DNA of 64,000 nucleotides from Amycolatopsis azurea DSM 43854 (GTDB lineage Bacteria > Actinomycetota > Actinomycetes > Mycobacteriales > Pseudonocardiaceae), in the NCBI RefSeq assembly GCF_001995215.1, contig NZ_MUXN01000014.1, positions 180,926 through 244,925 on the forward strand, in the 5' to 3' direction. A program made the translations under genes and the position numbers. This document shows, piece by piece, positions 33,671 to 42,847 of the stretch (position 1 is its first letter; each line of letters opens with the position of its first letter). A model generated the notes under the pieces. That model saw only the letters and a list, made by a program, of their open reading frames with translations. It did not search any database and was not told the DNA's origin.

Positions 33671-35022
33671 TGGCCACCGAAGGACCGCTCACTGCCGCCC
33701 AGATCTACGAACAGGTCACGGGCGGCGAGGGCACCGGCTCGCTCTCCGACGCCCAGCAAGGTGCCTACAACCTGGCGAGGCGTCACCAAGAGCGCATGCA
33801 GCGGCTCACCGCGCTCAGCCAGAAGACCGCGTCCGGCTGGCAGGGCGGGGCCAGCGACGCTGCCGTAGCCGCGACGAAGCCCCTGGTCGAGGCAGCGATG
33901 GACGACGCGATGCACCTGAGCATCGCCCAGAACGCCATCACCGCGCAGATGGGCGCGTTCGGGTCGGCGAAGAACTCCGTCAAGCCGGTTCCGCCCGAGC
34001 AGCCCGCCCCGACGGCCGAGGACGTGAAGGCCCTCATGGGTGGCGGCGGCCAGTTCGGTTACTGGGACAGGGTCAAGAGTTACCAGGCCGACAGCCAGCA
34101 CAACATCGACACGTTCGCGACCTACCACTCGGCCAGCACTTCCAACGGTGACGAGCTGCCCGCCCAGTACGCGCAGCTCGTCGACCCCGGCGGGAGTGTC
34201 ACGCTGGACGACGGCAGTTCCGGGAAACCGGCGGCGAAGGGGTTCGGCGACGGCTCCGACGGCAGGCGCGATCCCGGAATCGCGGAGCCTTACCGCGGCA
34301 CGGGTGGGCCGAGTGGACCGAACGGGCCGGGAACCGGCACGCCCGGACCGGGTCAGGGCGGCCCCGCCGACAGCGGCCCGCAGCCGGGCCAGGGTCCGCA
34401 GCCCGGCCAAGGCCCTCAGCCGGGTCAGCACCTGCCGGGCCAGCAGCCGGGCTCCCACCAGCAGCCCGACGACGGGACCCGCGCGAATTCGTACACGCCG
34501 CCCCAGACCACGCCGGTCGTGCCCCCGGCGGCGAACCTCGACTTCGGGCCGAACGGCCGACCGCCCACCTCCTACAACCCGCCCGGCACGTTCCCGCCCG
34601 GATACGGCCCGTTCGGTCCGGGAACCGGAGGACCAGTGACCGGAGGACCAGTGACCGGCGGGCCGGGAACGGGAACAGGCGGCAGAACACCGGGCGTGTC
34701 CGGAGGCGGCTTCCGAGGCGGCGTACCAGGTGTCCCGGGTGGTCCCGGTGGCATGGCGGGACAGCCCGGCATGGGCGGTCGCAGCGGCGCCGGGATGCCG
34801 GGTGAAGGCGTAGGCGGTCGTGGCGCGGCCGGTTCCGCGGGTGCCGCCGGTCGTGGCGGCGCGAACGGGATGCCGATGGCGCCCGGCGCGGGCCGCGGGA
34901 AGGGCGAGGAGGACAAGGAGAAGAGGGCTCCGTCGTACCTCCAGAACCCGGATCCGGACGAGACCTTCGGCGGCTACACCGAAAAGCCGATGCCGCCGGT
35001 GATCGGCGAAAAGAAGAACTAG
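33670..35022 (+). CDS. PPE-like type VII secretion substrate with Gly/Pro-rich tail
   Basis: A 450-residue protein. The N-terminal 180 residues are helical with a WxG-type turn (SGWQGGASDAA, about residue 55) and long helices before and after, the PPE/WXG100 plan. From about residue 190 to 420 the chain is low in complexity: GPGTGTPGPG, tandem GPQPGQ units and GMGGR-type runs, followed by a charged C-terminus (EEDKEKRAPSYLQNPDPDE). No signal peptide. The adjacent EspG homologue is the known chaperone type for PPE proteins. No ESX membrane components (EccB-E, MycP) are in the window, so secretion would use a system elsewhere. Confidence 0.82.
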   Translation: MATEGPLTAAQIYEQVTGGEGTGSLSDAQQGAYNLARRHQERMQRLTALSQKTASGWQGGASDAAVAATKPLVEAAMDDAMHLSIAQNAITAQMGAFGSAKNSVKPVPPEQPAPTAEDVKALMGGGGQFGYWDRVKSYQADSQHNIDTFATYHSASTSNGDELPAQYAQLVDPGGSVTLDDGSSGKPAAKGFGDGSDGRRDPGIAEPYRGTGGPSGPNGPGTGTPGPGQGGPADSGPQPGQGPQPGQGPQPGQHLPGQQPGSHQQPDDGTRANSYTPPQTTPVVPPAANLDFGPNGRPPTSYNPPGTFPPGYGPFGPGTGGPVTGGPVTGGPGTGTGGRTPGVSGGGFRGGVPGVPGGPGGMAGQPGMGGRSGAGMPGEGVGGRGAAGSAGAAGRGGANGMPMAPGAGRGKGEEDKEKRAPSYLQNPDPDETFGGYTEKPMPPVIGEKKN

Positions 35023-35049
35023 CACCACAGTCCCAGGGGAGGGAGACAC

Positions 35050-35802
35050 GTGGTGCTCGCGCGCCCGGTCGAGATCACGCTCGACACCTTGTTGACCGCG
35101 TTCCGTCACGCCGGCTGCGGAGATCCGCATCTGATCTTCGCGGGCGGCCTGCGCTACGTCCCGCCGTCGTCGCGCAACGGCGAGGACCGGGCCGCGTTCG
35201 AGGAGCTCGGCGGGCTCGGGTTCACCGAGGGCAAGCGGCTGACCAGCGACTTCGAGGACGTCTTGCACGTCCTCGACCGGCCGGACACCGAGTACTACGC
35301 GACGCTGCGGACGGAAGCGGAGCAGTACAGCGTGCTCGTCGCCGTGCGCGGACGCGCGGCGGTGACCGCGATCTGCGAAGGCGGCCGGGTGTGGCTGAAA
35401 GGCGTGCGGACGGCTGATCGCGCGGCGGCGCTCGTGATGAACCTTCCCGAGTATCCGCCCGCGCGGTTCGCGCCGTTTTCCTTGCCCCAGGACGATTTCA
35501 AGCCCGGCGAGGGGAACGAACTGTACGACGAACCCGAGTCGCGAAGCCGGGAGGCGCGGCGGCTGGACGAGGTCTTCGAGCAGCCGTATTTCGGCGTCGG
35601 GTTCTTCGCCGCGGCGAAGCGTTCTGACGGAGGCAGACGCACCGAGGCCGTCGACGGCCTGTCGTATCTGGACCTCGACGCCGGCCGGGTGGCCATGCAC
35701 GTGACCGGCGCGCCGCGGAACCGGTACATCACCGTCCTGCCCGGCGAACCCGTTCTACTGGCCCAAAAGGTCGCCGCGCTGCGGGCGAGCCTCGATCACT
35801 GA
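35050..35802 (+). CDS. EspG-family ESX secretion-associated chaperone
   Basis: A 250-residue protein starting at GTG 35050 (a second GTG follows immediately; the GGGAG site fits either). It has the EspG layout: N-terminal beta-strand region with VEITLDTLLTAFRHAG, a central VLARP-like start, TEYYATLRTEAEQYSVLVA and a C-terminal RYITVLPGEP...LAQKVAAL. EspG proteins bind the tip of PPE proteins in the cytosol and deliver them to the ESX machinery. It lies 27 nt after the PPE-like gene. The last 48 nt overlap the convergent XRE regulator. Confidence 0.85.
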   Translation: MVLARPVEITLDTLLTAFRHAGCGDPHLIFAGGLRYVPPSSRNGEDRAAFEELGGLGFTEGKRLTSDFEDVLHVLDRPDTEYYATLRTEAEQYSVLVAVRGRAAVTAICEGGRVWLKGVRTADRAAALVMNLPEYPPARFAPFSLPQDDFKPGEGNELYDEPESRSREARRLDEVFEQPYFGVGFFAAAKRSDGGRRTEAVDGLSYLDLDAGRVAMHVTGAPRNRYITVLPGEPVLLAQKVAALRASLDH

Positions 35803-36561
35803 CTCGATCAGCCGCACCGACCGCGCGGGATCCAGCGCCACCGCGTCCACTGTGGACTGAAGATACGGTTCGACGTCGACGGGCCGGTGCAGGATCAGCC
35901 CGTATCGGCGGCGTTCCTGGTACACCAACGACCGCGTGCCGCCGAATTCCAGCAGGACGTAGGCGCCGCCGGGATGTGCTCCGGCTGAGAAGGGGATGAC
36001 CCGCAGTTCGACGGTGGGCCGGTCGGCCATCGCGACGAGGTGCTGGAGCTGGTTCGCCATCACCCGCGGCCCGCCGACCTGACGGCGCAGTGCCCCTTCG
36101 TCGATGTAAGCGACGAACTTCTTCTGTCCCAGCATCTTCTGTCGTTCCCGCCGCGCTTCGACAGCCGCGGCGGGAAGGTCCGCGGCTCTCGCATAAGACG
36201 GCGTTTGCAGCAGACCGGGCAGGAGGACGGTTCCGAATTCGACGATCTTGGTGGCCTCCTTTTCGTACTGTGCGAGGGCTTTCCACTGAAGAGACACGTC
36301 GCCGAACCACCAAGGCCCGATGTCGCGGGACAGCGTGAGCAGCGCGCTCCGCCGTTCACCGGTGACCCGGTAGACCGCGAGCAGTGCCGAAACCTCTTCG
36401 GCGGACGCCGCCCGTGCCCCGGTCTCGATCCGGCTGATCGTCGATTGGGACCACGCCAGTCTGTCCGCCACTTCGGTGGCGGACAGTCCGGCCGCCCTCC
36501 GCGCGTCTCGTAGTCCTTCGGCGAGCGCCCTCGCCTGGGGTGTGGGCTTCGGTTTCGGCAT
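35755..36561 (-). CDS. XRE-type regulator with DUF5753 (Scr1-type) domain
   Basis: A 268-residue protein started at ATG 36561; twelve further open codons upstream look spurious. The HTH (residues about 12-65) includes LSATEVADRLAWSQSTIS and RIETG. The C-terminal DUF5753 domain has EFGTVLLPGLLQTPSYARA, RQKMLGQKKFVAYIDEGALR and LRVIPFSAGAHPG. Such proteins are very numerous in Streptomyces and Amycolatopsis, typically with small DUF397 partners; none is seen here. Its 3' end overlaps espG by 48 nt. Confidence 0.92.
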   Translation of the reverse strand: MPKPKPTPQARALAEGLRDARRAAGLSATEVADRLAWSQSTISRIETGARAASAEEVSALLAVYRVTGERRSALLTLSRDIGPWWFGDVSLQWKALAQYEKEATKIVEFGTVLLPGLLQTPSYARAADLPAAAVEARRERQKMLGQKKFVAYIDEGALRRQVGGPRVMANQLQHLVAMADRPTVELRVIPFSAGAHPGGAYVLLEFGGTRSLVYQERRRYGLILHRPVDVEPYLQSTVDAVALDPARSVRLIESVIEARPQRGDLLGQ

Positions 36562-36593
36562 CGCCAGCACCGTGCCCGATGCGCCTCGGCAAG

Positions 36594-37409
36594 TCATTCC
36601 CCGACGTGGGCGACTTCGCGGATCGCGGCGGAAATGGCGCCGAAGTCCTTCTTCAGCAGCGCGCCGTGGTTGCTGTCGACCTTCGCGCTCACCTTGATGT
36701 TCGGGTTGCGCTCGGTCACCGCGTCGAGGCCGGCCCGGATCTTCTCTTGTTCGTCGCCCTTGCTGCCGAGGGAAGTTCCCGAGGCGACGACGTAGCGCGT
36801 CGGCACGGTGATGCCGTCGAGCACCGGGCCCAGCTCGCGCTCCCGCGAGAGCTTGCCGAGCTCGATGTTGCTCTCCGCCTGCTGCGCGGCGGACATGCGC
36901 GGCGTCAGGCCGGTCGGGCGCAGCAGCGGCATGAACAGGTTCAGTCGCTTGAACAGTTTGCGGATCCGTGCCTCCATGGCGTCGTCGAGCCAGTCGTGCG
37001 GGAACGCGCCGTCGACCATGACGGCGCCCAGGGTCCGCTCCGGGTTGCGGGCCGCCCAGTGCGCGGCGACGACCGCGCCGTAGGACCAGCCCACCACGAC
37101 CGCCTTCTCCACTCCGCGGGCCGCGAGGACGGCGTCGACGTCGCGGACGGCGGCTTCGAAGGAGTAGTCGGCCGAACGCCCGGACTTGCCGCGCGCCCGC
37201 TCGTCGAAGGTGATGTGGCGGAAGTCCGATCCCAGGTCGGCGAGGATCCGCTTCCAGTAGCCCTGAGTCGCGAACTGGCCGTTGAGGTAGACGACCGGGA
37301 TGCCGGTGCCGCCGGTGTCGGTGACGGCCAGCTCGGTGTCTTCGACCGGGAGCATCCCGGTCCAGGCGGCGGTGGAGGTGAGGGTCGAGGCGGTGCTGTT
37401 CTTGGTCAT
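36594..37409 (-). CDS. Alpha/beta hydrolase
   Basis: A 271-residue hydrolase started at ATG 37409. The nucleophile elbow is GWSYGA (Ser about residue 108), the oxyanion-side motif NGQFATQGYW follows strand 3, and SNHGALLKKD near the C-terminus holds the catalytic His. An Asp-containing TRYVVASGTSLG region provides the acid strand. No signal peptide. Substrate unknown. The promoter carries four heptads spaced 11-12 nt, pointing to a winged-helix activator. It lies 32 nt upstream of the XRE gene on the same strand. Confidence 0.9.
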   Translation of the reverse strand: MTKNSTASTLTSTAAWTGMLPVEDTELAVTDTGGTGIPVVYLNGQFATQGYWKRILADLGSDFRHITFDERARGKSGRSADYSFEAAVRDVDAVLAARGVEKAVVVGWSYGAVVAAHWAARNPERTLGAVMVDGAFPHDWLDDAMEARIRKLFKRLNLFMPLLRPTGLTPRMSAAQQAESNIELGKLSRERELGPVLDGITVPTRYVVASGTSLGSKGDEQEKIRAGLDAVTERNPNIKVSAKVDSNHGALLKKDFGAISAAIREVAHVGE

Positions 37410-37431
37410 GAGAGAACTATCGCGATCCGGC

Positions 37432-37475
37432 CTGACACCACCCTGACGTCGCTCTGACACGAACTCTGACACGAA
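37432..37475. promoter_or_regulatory. Four CTGACAC-type direct repeats at 11-12 nt spacing
   Basis: CTGACAC (37432), CTGACGT (37443), CTGACAC (37454) and CTGACAC (37466) recur at 11, 11 and 12 nt, about one helical turn. The last two lie in an exact tandem 12-mer (37452-37463, 37464-37475). The array is 23-63 nt upstream of the hydrolase start. Such spacing is typical of OmpR/PhoP- or SARP-type binding. Confidence 0.6.
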
Positions 37476-37506
37476 AAGGCCCCCTCACGACAGCGAGGGG
37501 GCCTTT
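37475..37506 (-). terminator. Terminator of the nuo operon
   Basis: A 12-bp perfect stem (37475-37486 with 37495-37506) with an 8-nt loop and flanking A/T triplets lies 14 nt after nuoN. It separates the nuo transcript from the alpha/beta hydrolase gene on the same strand. Confidence 0.88.
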
Positions 37507-37519
37507 CGCGACAGCAGAA

Positions 37520-39085
37520 CTACTTGAGGGCGAAACCGCCGGAGCCCGCCCAGTCGAGGGCGAACGCCGGGATCAGGCCGAGCACCAGCGTGACGATGAC
37601 GCCGAGCGTGATCGCCGTCGTGGTGAACGCGCCGGGCACGGTGACGGTCGGGCCGTCGGGCGCCGGCTCGGAGAAGTACATCAGCACGATCACGCGCAGG
37701 TAGAAGAACGCGGCGACGGCGCTGAAGATCAGGGCGACGACGACCAGCGGCGCCATCCCGTCGGACAGGGCCGCCGAGAACACCACGAACTTGCCGACGA
37801 AACCACTGGTCAGCGGGATACCGGCCAGCGCGAGCAGCAGGAACGTGAACACGCCCGCCAGCACCGGAGACCGTTTCGCGAGCCCGGCCCAGGCGGACAG
37901 GTGCGTCGCCTCGCCGTTCCCGTCCCGCACCAGCGAGACGACGCCGAACGCGGCGAGCGTGGTGAAGCCGTAGGCCAGCAGGTAGAACAGCGTGCTCGAC
38001 AGGCCTTCCTCGGTCATCGTGATCGCACCGATGAGCAGGAACCCGGCGTGCGCGATGGACGAGTAGGCGATCATGCGCTTCACGTCGGTCTGCGTCAGGC
38101 CCAGCACCGCGCCGATCAGCATCGAGAGGATCGCGACGCCCCAGAGCACGCCGCGCCATTCCCAGCTGGTCGACTCGAACGCCACCGAGAACACCCGCAG
38201 GATCCCGCCGAAAGCGGCGACCTTGGTGCAGGCACCCATGAACGCGGTGACCGGGGTCGGCGCGCCTTGGTAGACGTCCGGGGTCCAGGTGTGGAACGGA
38301 CCGACCGAACCCTTGAACAGCAGGCCGACCGCGAGCAGCCCGAGCCCGGCGAACAACAGCGTGTCCGACCGGTCCGAACCGGCGGCCGCGTTGGCGATGT
38401 CCGACAGCTTCACGGAGTTCGCGTAGCCGTAGAGCAGCGCGAGACCGTAGAGGAAGAACGCCGACGAGAACGCGCCGAGCAGGAAGTACTTGACCGCGGA
38501 TTCCTGCGAGAGCAGGCGACGCCGCCGGGCGAGACCGCACATCAGGTACAGCGGCAGGCTCAGCACTTCGAGCGCGATGAACATGGTCAGCAGGTCGTTG
38601 GCCGCGACGAACGCCATCATGCCGCCGAGCGCGAACAGCGTCAGCGGGAAGACCTCGGTCTGCATCCCGGTGGTGCCGACCTGCGCGCGGTCCTGGACCG
38701 TGCCCGGGCGGATACCGGCCTGCGCGACGAACGCGCCGCCCGGCTCGACCGAGCGGTCCGCGATCAGCAGCAGCGCGCCCAGCGCCAGCGCCAGCAGCGT
38801 GCCCCACAGGAACAGCGACGGCCGGTCGACGGCGATCGCGCCGCTGAAGGTCGTGACACCGCCCTTCGGCGCGGACGAACTGGCGTACCAGGCCAGGAAG
38901 ACGCCTGCCGCCCCGATCCCGACCAGGGACAGGAAGACCTGCGACGGCCACCGCATGTGCTTGGGCAGGAAGGCTTCGAGCAGCACGCTGACACACGCGG
39001 CCCCGAGGATGATCAGGATCGGCGTGACGGCGAAGTAGTCGATCGACGGCACCTGCACCGGTGGCGCCTGAGTCAAGAAGAGCAC
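37520..39085 (-). CDS. nuoN: NADH-quinone oxidoreductase subunit N
   Basis: A 521-residue antiporter-like membrane subunit of complex I with about 14 hydrophobic segments. GTG start 39085, four nucleotides after the nuoM stop. Conserved Mrp-type sequence includes GLLFKGSVGPFHTWTPDVYQG and AYSSIAHAGFLLIGA, with the proton-channel Lys/Glu residues embedded in helices. The loop near residues 110-140 (RTVQDRAQVG-like) is longer than in E. coli. It is the last gene of the operon and is followed by a terminator hairpin. Confidence 0.95.
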   Translation of the reverse strand: MLFLTQAPPVQVPSIDYFAVTPILIILGAACVSVLLEAFLPKHMRWPSQVFLSLVGIGAAGVFLAWYASSSAPKGGVTTFSGAIAVDRPSLFLWGTLLALALGALLLIADRSVEPGGAFVAQAGIRPGTVQDRAQVGTTGMQTEVFPLTLFALGGMMAFVAANDLLTMFIALEVLSLPLYLMCGLARRRRLLSQESAVKYFLLGAFSSAFFLYGLALLYGYANSVKLSDIANAAAGSDRSDTLLFAGLGLLAVGLLFKGSVGPFHTWTPDVYQGAPTPVTAFMGACTKVAAFGGILRVFSVAFESTSWEWRGVLWGVAILSMLIGAVLGLTQTDVKRMIAYSSIAHAGFLLIGAITMTEEGLSSTLFYLLAYGFTTLAAFGVVSLVRDGNGEATHLSAWAGLAKRSPVLAGVFTFLLLALAGIPLTSGFVGKFVVFSAALSDGMAPLVVVALIFSAVAAFFYLRVIVLMYFSEPAPDGPTVTVPGAFTTTAITLGVIVTLVLGLIPAFALDWAGSGGFALK

Positions 39086-39088
39086 GGT

Positions 39089-40639
39089 TTACTTGCCTCC
39101 CTGCACGGCAGACATGGTCTGCTGCACCGACGGGGTGATCGTGTCGAGCACCGGCTTCGGATAGAACCCGAGCGCGATGATCAGCACGACCATCGGCGCC
39201 AGGATCGCGATCTCCTTGCCGCCGAGGTCCTTGATGGTCTTCTTGGCCCCGAGTTCCGGGGCGATGGCCGTGCCGGGGCCGCCACCGGCGCCGAGCAGGG
39301 CGTCACCGCGGACGGGGCCCTGCATGACGCGCTGGTAGAGCCAGAGCACGTACGCCGCGGCCAGCACCATGCCGACCGTCGCGATGATCGTGTACACCGG
39401 GTAGTCCACAAAGGACCCCAGCAGCACCAGGAACTCACTGATGAAGGAGTTCGTGCCGGGCAGGGACAACGTGGACAGACCGGCGATGAGGAGCATCCCG
39501 CCGAGCAGCGGGGTCACCTTCGCCATGCCGCCGTAGTCGGAGATCCGGGTGGATCCGCCGCGCATCACGATCAGGCCGACGACCACGATCAGCATGCCGG
39601 TGGCGAGGCTGTGGTTCAGCATGTACGACACCGAGCCGACCATCGCCTGCTCGTTGAAGGAGAAGATGCCGAGCGCGATGAATCCGAAGTGGGCGATCGA
39701 CACGTAGGCGATGAACCGCTTCATGTCGCGCTGCCCGGCCGCGAGGATCGAGCCGTAGAGGACACCCGCGACGGCGAGCACCAGCACCCACGGCGCGAGT
39801 TCCTTGCTGGCGTCGGGGAACATCGGGAGGCAGTAGCGCAGGAACCCGAACGTGCCGACCTTGTCCAGCACGCCGACCAGCAGCACCGCGACGCCGATGG
39901 GCGCCTGGCCCGCGGCGTCGGGCAGCCAGGTGTGGAACGGCACCAAAGGGGCCTTGATCGCGAACGCGAGGAAGAACCCGAGGAACAGCCAGATCTGGGT
40001 GCCGGTCGGGGCGTCGCGGACGACGGTGACCAGCGTGGCCCAGTCGAAGGTGCCCTTGCCGAGCTTGTCCGACGCGAGCGAGTACGCCCCGATCGCCGAG
40101 GCCAGCATGATCAGGCCGCCGAGGAACGAGTACAGGAAGAACTTGACCGCCGCGTACTGCCGGTTCGCGCCGCCGTAGCCGCCGATCAGGAAGTACATCG
40201 GGATCAGCATGATCTCGAACAGCACGTAGAACAGGAAGACGTCGGTCGCGGCGAACACCGCGATGGTCAGCGCCTCCTGCACCAGGATCAGCGAGAGGAA
40301 CCCGCCCGCCGAGCGCCCGGCCGGGAGCTTGTCGGTCAGGCCCAGCGCACCGACCACGATCGGCACCAGCAGGCCGATGACCGCGATCATCACCAGCGCG
40401 ATGCCGTCGATGCCGAACGAGATGTGGATGCCGAAGTTCGGGATCCAGTCCATCGACGTCTTCTGCTGGATCCGGTCCCCGGCGGGCGCGTAGCTCGCCC
40501 ACATCGGGATCACCAGCAGGAACGTCAGGAGGGACACCACGAGCGCGGTGAGTGTCGCCAGCCTGTCGTTTTTCTTCATCCCGGCGACGACCGCCGCACC
40601 GAGCAGCGGCAGCAGGATGGATGCGAGAACCCAGGTCAT
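39089..40639 (-). CDS. nuoM: NADH-quinone oxidoreductase subunit M
   Basis: A 516-residue antiporter-like subunit. ATG 40639 overlaps the nuoL stop (TGATG), which selects it from a much longer open frame. Hydrophobic throughout, with FGIDGIALVMIAVIG, YVLFEIMLIPMYFLIGGYGG and KAPLVPFHTWLPDAAGQAP typical of NuoM, and KRFIAYVSIAHFGF in the second half. One of three proton-pumping modules in the membrane arm. Confidence 0.96.
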   Translation of the reverse strand: MTWVLASILLPLLGAAVVAGMKKNDRLATLTALVVSLLTFLLVIPMWASYAPAGDRIQQKTSMDWIPNFGIHISFGIDGIALVMIAVIGLLVPIVVGALGLTDKLPAGRSAGGFLSLILVQEALTIAVFAATDVFLFYVLFEIMLIPMYFLIGGYGGANRQYAAVKFFLYSFLGGLIMLASAIGAYSLASDKLGKGTFDWATLVTVVRDAPTGTQIWLFLGFFLAFAIKAPLVPFHTWLPDAAGQAPIGVAVLLVGVLDKVGTFGFLRYCLPMFPDASKELAPWVLVLAVAGVLYGSILAAGQRDMKRFIAYVSIAHFGFIALGIFSFNEQAMVGSVSYMLNHSLATGMLIVVVGLIVMRGGSTRISDYGGMAKVTPLLGGMLLIAGLSTLSLPGTNSFISEFLVLLGSFVDYPVYTIIATVGMVLAAAYVLWLYQRVMQGPVRGDALLGAGGGPGTAIAPELGAKKTIKDLGGKEIAILAPMVVLIIALGFYPKPVLDTITPSVQQTMSAVQGGK

Positions 40640-42537
40640 CAGGAGAACCTCACCAGCAGGAGTGCCGCCAGAAGCAGGAATGTGCCGCCCAGCATGGACA
40701 GTGCGTACGAGCGGACGAAGCCGGTCTGCAGGCGGCGCAGGCGCCCGGATCCGCCGCCGAGCCCGGCGGCGAGGCCGTTGACCGCGCCGTCGACGCCGCG
40801 GTTGTCCACGTAGACCAGCGCGCGGGCGAGCCAGGTGCCCGGACGGGCGACCAGCGTCTCGTTCAGGGTGTTGCCGTAGAGGTCGTTGCGCGCGGCCTTG
40901 ACCACGGCGGAGACCCGCTCGGGGCGTTCCACCGGAACGTCCTTGCGGCCGACGAAGAGCCACGCCGCCACCGCGCCGAGCACGGACAGCGCCACGGTGA
41001 GGAACGGGACCAGCAGGTGCGGGATGACACTGTGGCCACCCTCTTCGAGCGGACCGACCACCGGCGAAAGCCATTCGGCGAACCGGTCGCCGAGGGCGAA
41101 GAACGCACCGGCGCCGAGCGAACCGACGGCCAGGACGATCATCGGCCACTTCATCACCGCGGGGCTTTCGTGCGGGTGGAAGTCGCGGCCGTCGCTGGAC
41201 TTGATCTCCTTCCAGCGTTCCTTGCCGAAGAAGGTCATCACCATCAGGCGCGTCATGTAGAACGCGGTGAGCCCGGCGCCGAGCAGTGCCGCGCCGCCCA
41301 TCACCCAGCCGCGCCAGCCGCCCTGGCTCAGCGCCGCTTCGATGATCGCGTCCTTGGTGAAGAAGCCCGAAAGCGGCGGGATGCCGATCAGCGCCAGGTA
41401 GCCGAGGGTGAAGGTCCAGAAGGTGACCGGCAGGTGCTTGCGCAGCCCGCCGTACTTCCGCATGTCGACCTCGTCGTTCATGGCGTGCATGACCGAACCG
41501 GCCCCGAGGAACAGCCCGGCCTTGAAGAAACCGTGCGCCACCAGGTGCATGATGCCGAGCGCGTAGGCGACCGGCCCGAGGCCGACGGCGAGCATCATGT
41601 ACCCGATCTGGCTGACCGTGGAGTACGCCAGGACCTTCTTGATGTCGTCGTACGCGCAACCGATGATGCACCCGATGAGCAGCGTGACCGTTCCGACGAG
41701 GGTGACGATCAGGCGGCCGTCCGGGGTGGCGTTGAAGATCTCGTGCGCGCGGGCGACCAGGTAGACGCCGGCGGTGACCATCGTCGCGGCGTGGATGAGG
41801 GCCGAGACCGGGGTCGGGCCCTCCATCGCGTCGGGAAGCCAGGCTTGCAGCGGGAACTGGCCGGACTTACCGCAGGCGCCCAGCAGCAGGAGGATCGCGA
41901 TGGCGGTGATCGCGCCGGTCGGGATCTTGTCGATCGCGCCGAAGACCTCGGCGTAGCCGGTGCTCCCGACGTACTTGAACATCAGGAAGATCGCCAGCGC
42001 GAGCCCGACGTCACCGACGCGGTTCATCAGGAACGCCTTCTTCGCCGCGGTGGCCGCGGACGGGCGGTCCTGGTACCAGCCGATGAGCAGGTACGACGCG
42101 AGGCCGACACCTTCCCAGCCGAGGTACAGCGTCACGAAGCTGTTGCCCAGCACCAGGATCAGCATCGAGGCGACGAACAGGTTGAGGTAGGCGAAGAACC
42201 GCGAACGGTCGCGGTCCTCGGCCATGTAGCCGATCGAGTAGAAGTGGATCAGCATGCCGACGCCGGTGATCAGCAGCACGAACGTCAGCGAAAGCGCGTC
42301 GATCCGGAGCCCGAAGTCGACCTGCAGCGCCGAAACCGGGATCCACGAGAACAGCTTGACGTCCGCGGTGGCCTTCGTGTCGGCCGTGAAGAAGAGGATC
42401 AGGCCGTACACGAAGGACAGTGAGACGGTCGCGCTGCCGAGGAGGTGTCCCCAGCCCCGGGCTCGTTTACCGGCCAGCAGAAGGATGAGGGCGCCGAGGG
42501 CAGGGAAGGCCACCAGCAGCCACGATGATGCGGTCAA
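40639..42537 (-). CDS. nuoL: NADH-quinone oxidoreductase subunit L
   Basis: A 632-residue antiporter-like subunit with the lateral helix of NuoL at the C-terminus. The start is TTG 42537, seven bases after AGGAG. Characteristic sequences are FYSIGYMAEDRDRSRFFAYL, GWEGVGLASYLLIGWY, GKSGQFPLQAWLPDAMEGPTP and DIKKVLAYSTVSQIGYM. Its stop overlaps nuoM. It provides the distal proton pump and the long transverse helix along the membrane arm. Confidence 0.96.
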   Translation of the reverse strand: MTASSWLLVAFPALGALILLLAGKRARGWGHLLGSATVSLSFVYGLILFFTADTKATADVKLFSWIPVSALQVDFGLRIDALSLTFVLLITGVGMLIHFYSIGYMAEDRDRSRFFAYLNLFVASMLILVLGNSFVTLYLGWEGVGLASYLLIGWYQDRPSAATAAKKAFLMNRVGDVGLALAIFLMFKYVGSTGYAEVFGAIDKIPTGAITAIAILLLLGACGKSGQFPLQAWLPDAMEGPTPVSALIHAATMVTAGVYLVARAHEIFNATPDGRLIVTLVGTVTLLIGCIIGCAYDDIKKVLAYSTVSQIGYMMLAVGLGPVAYALGIMHLVAHGFFKAGLFLGAGSVMHAMNDEVDMRKYGGLRKHLPVTFWTFTLGYLALIGIPPLSGFFTKDAIIEAALSQGGWRGWVMGGAALLGAGLTAFYMTRLMVMTFFGKERWKEIKSSDGRDFHPHESPAVMKWPMIVLAVGSLGAGAFFALGDRFAEWLSPVVGPLEEGGHSVIPHLLVPFLTVALSVLGAVAAWLFVGRKDVPVERPERVSAVVKAARNDLYGNTLNETLVARPGTWLARALVYVDNRGVDGAVNGLAAGLGGGSGRLRRLQTGFVRSYALSMLGGTFLLLAALLLVRFS

Positions 42538-42547
42538 CTCGGCACTC

Positions 42548-42847
42548 CTAGTACTTCAGCAGGTTGGTGTCGTCGACCGAGGCCGAGCGCCGGGTGCGGA
42601 AGATCGCCATGATGATCGCGAGCCCCACCACGACCTCGGCGGCGGCGACGACCATCACGAAGAACGCCATGACCTGGCCGTCGAGCGACCCGTTGATCCG
42701 GGCGAACGTGACCAGGGACAGGTTCGCCGCGTTCAGCATCAGCTCGATGCACATGAACACGACGATCGCGTTGCGGCGCACCAGCACCCCGACCGCGCCG
42801 ATGGCGAACAGCAGCGCGGACAGGAGCAGGTAGTACGTCGGGGTCAT
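42548..42847 (-). CDS. nuoK: NADH-quinone oxidoreductase subunit K
   Basis: A 99-residue protein with three TM helices. ATG 42847 overlaps the nuoJ stop (ATGA). It contains the conserved membrane Glu in FMCIELMLNAANL and a second in AAAEVVVGLAII, both part of the central proton path. Length is normal for NuoK. Confidence 0.96.
   Translation of the reverse strand: MTPTYYLLLSALLFAIGAVGVLVRRNAIVVFMCIELMLNAANLSLVTFARINGSLDGQVMAFFVMVVAAAEVVVGLAIIMAIFRTRRSASVDDTNLLKY

Noticed and set aside
37901..40813. A 970-codon plus-strand open frame rich in Arg, His, Asp and Glu
   Set aside because: It is antisense to nuoN and nuoM, which are clear genes. High-GC DNA opens such frames opposite hydrophobic genes, and no domain is visible.
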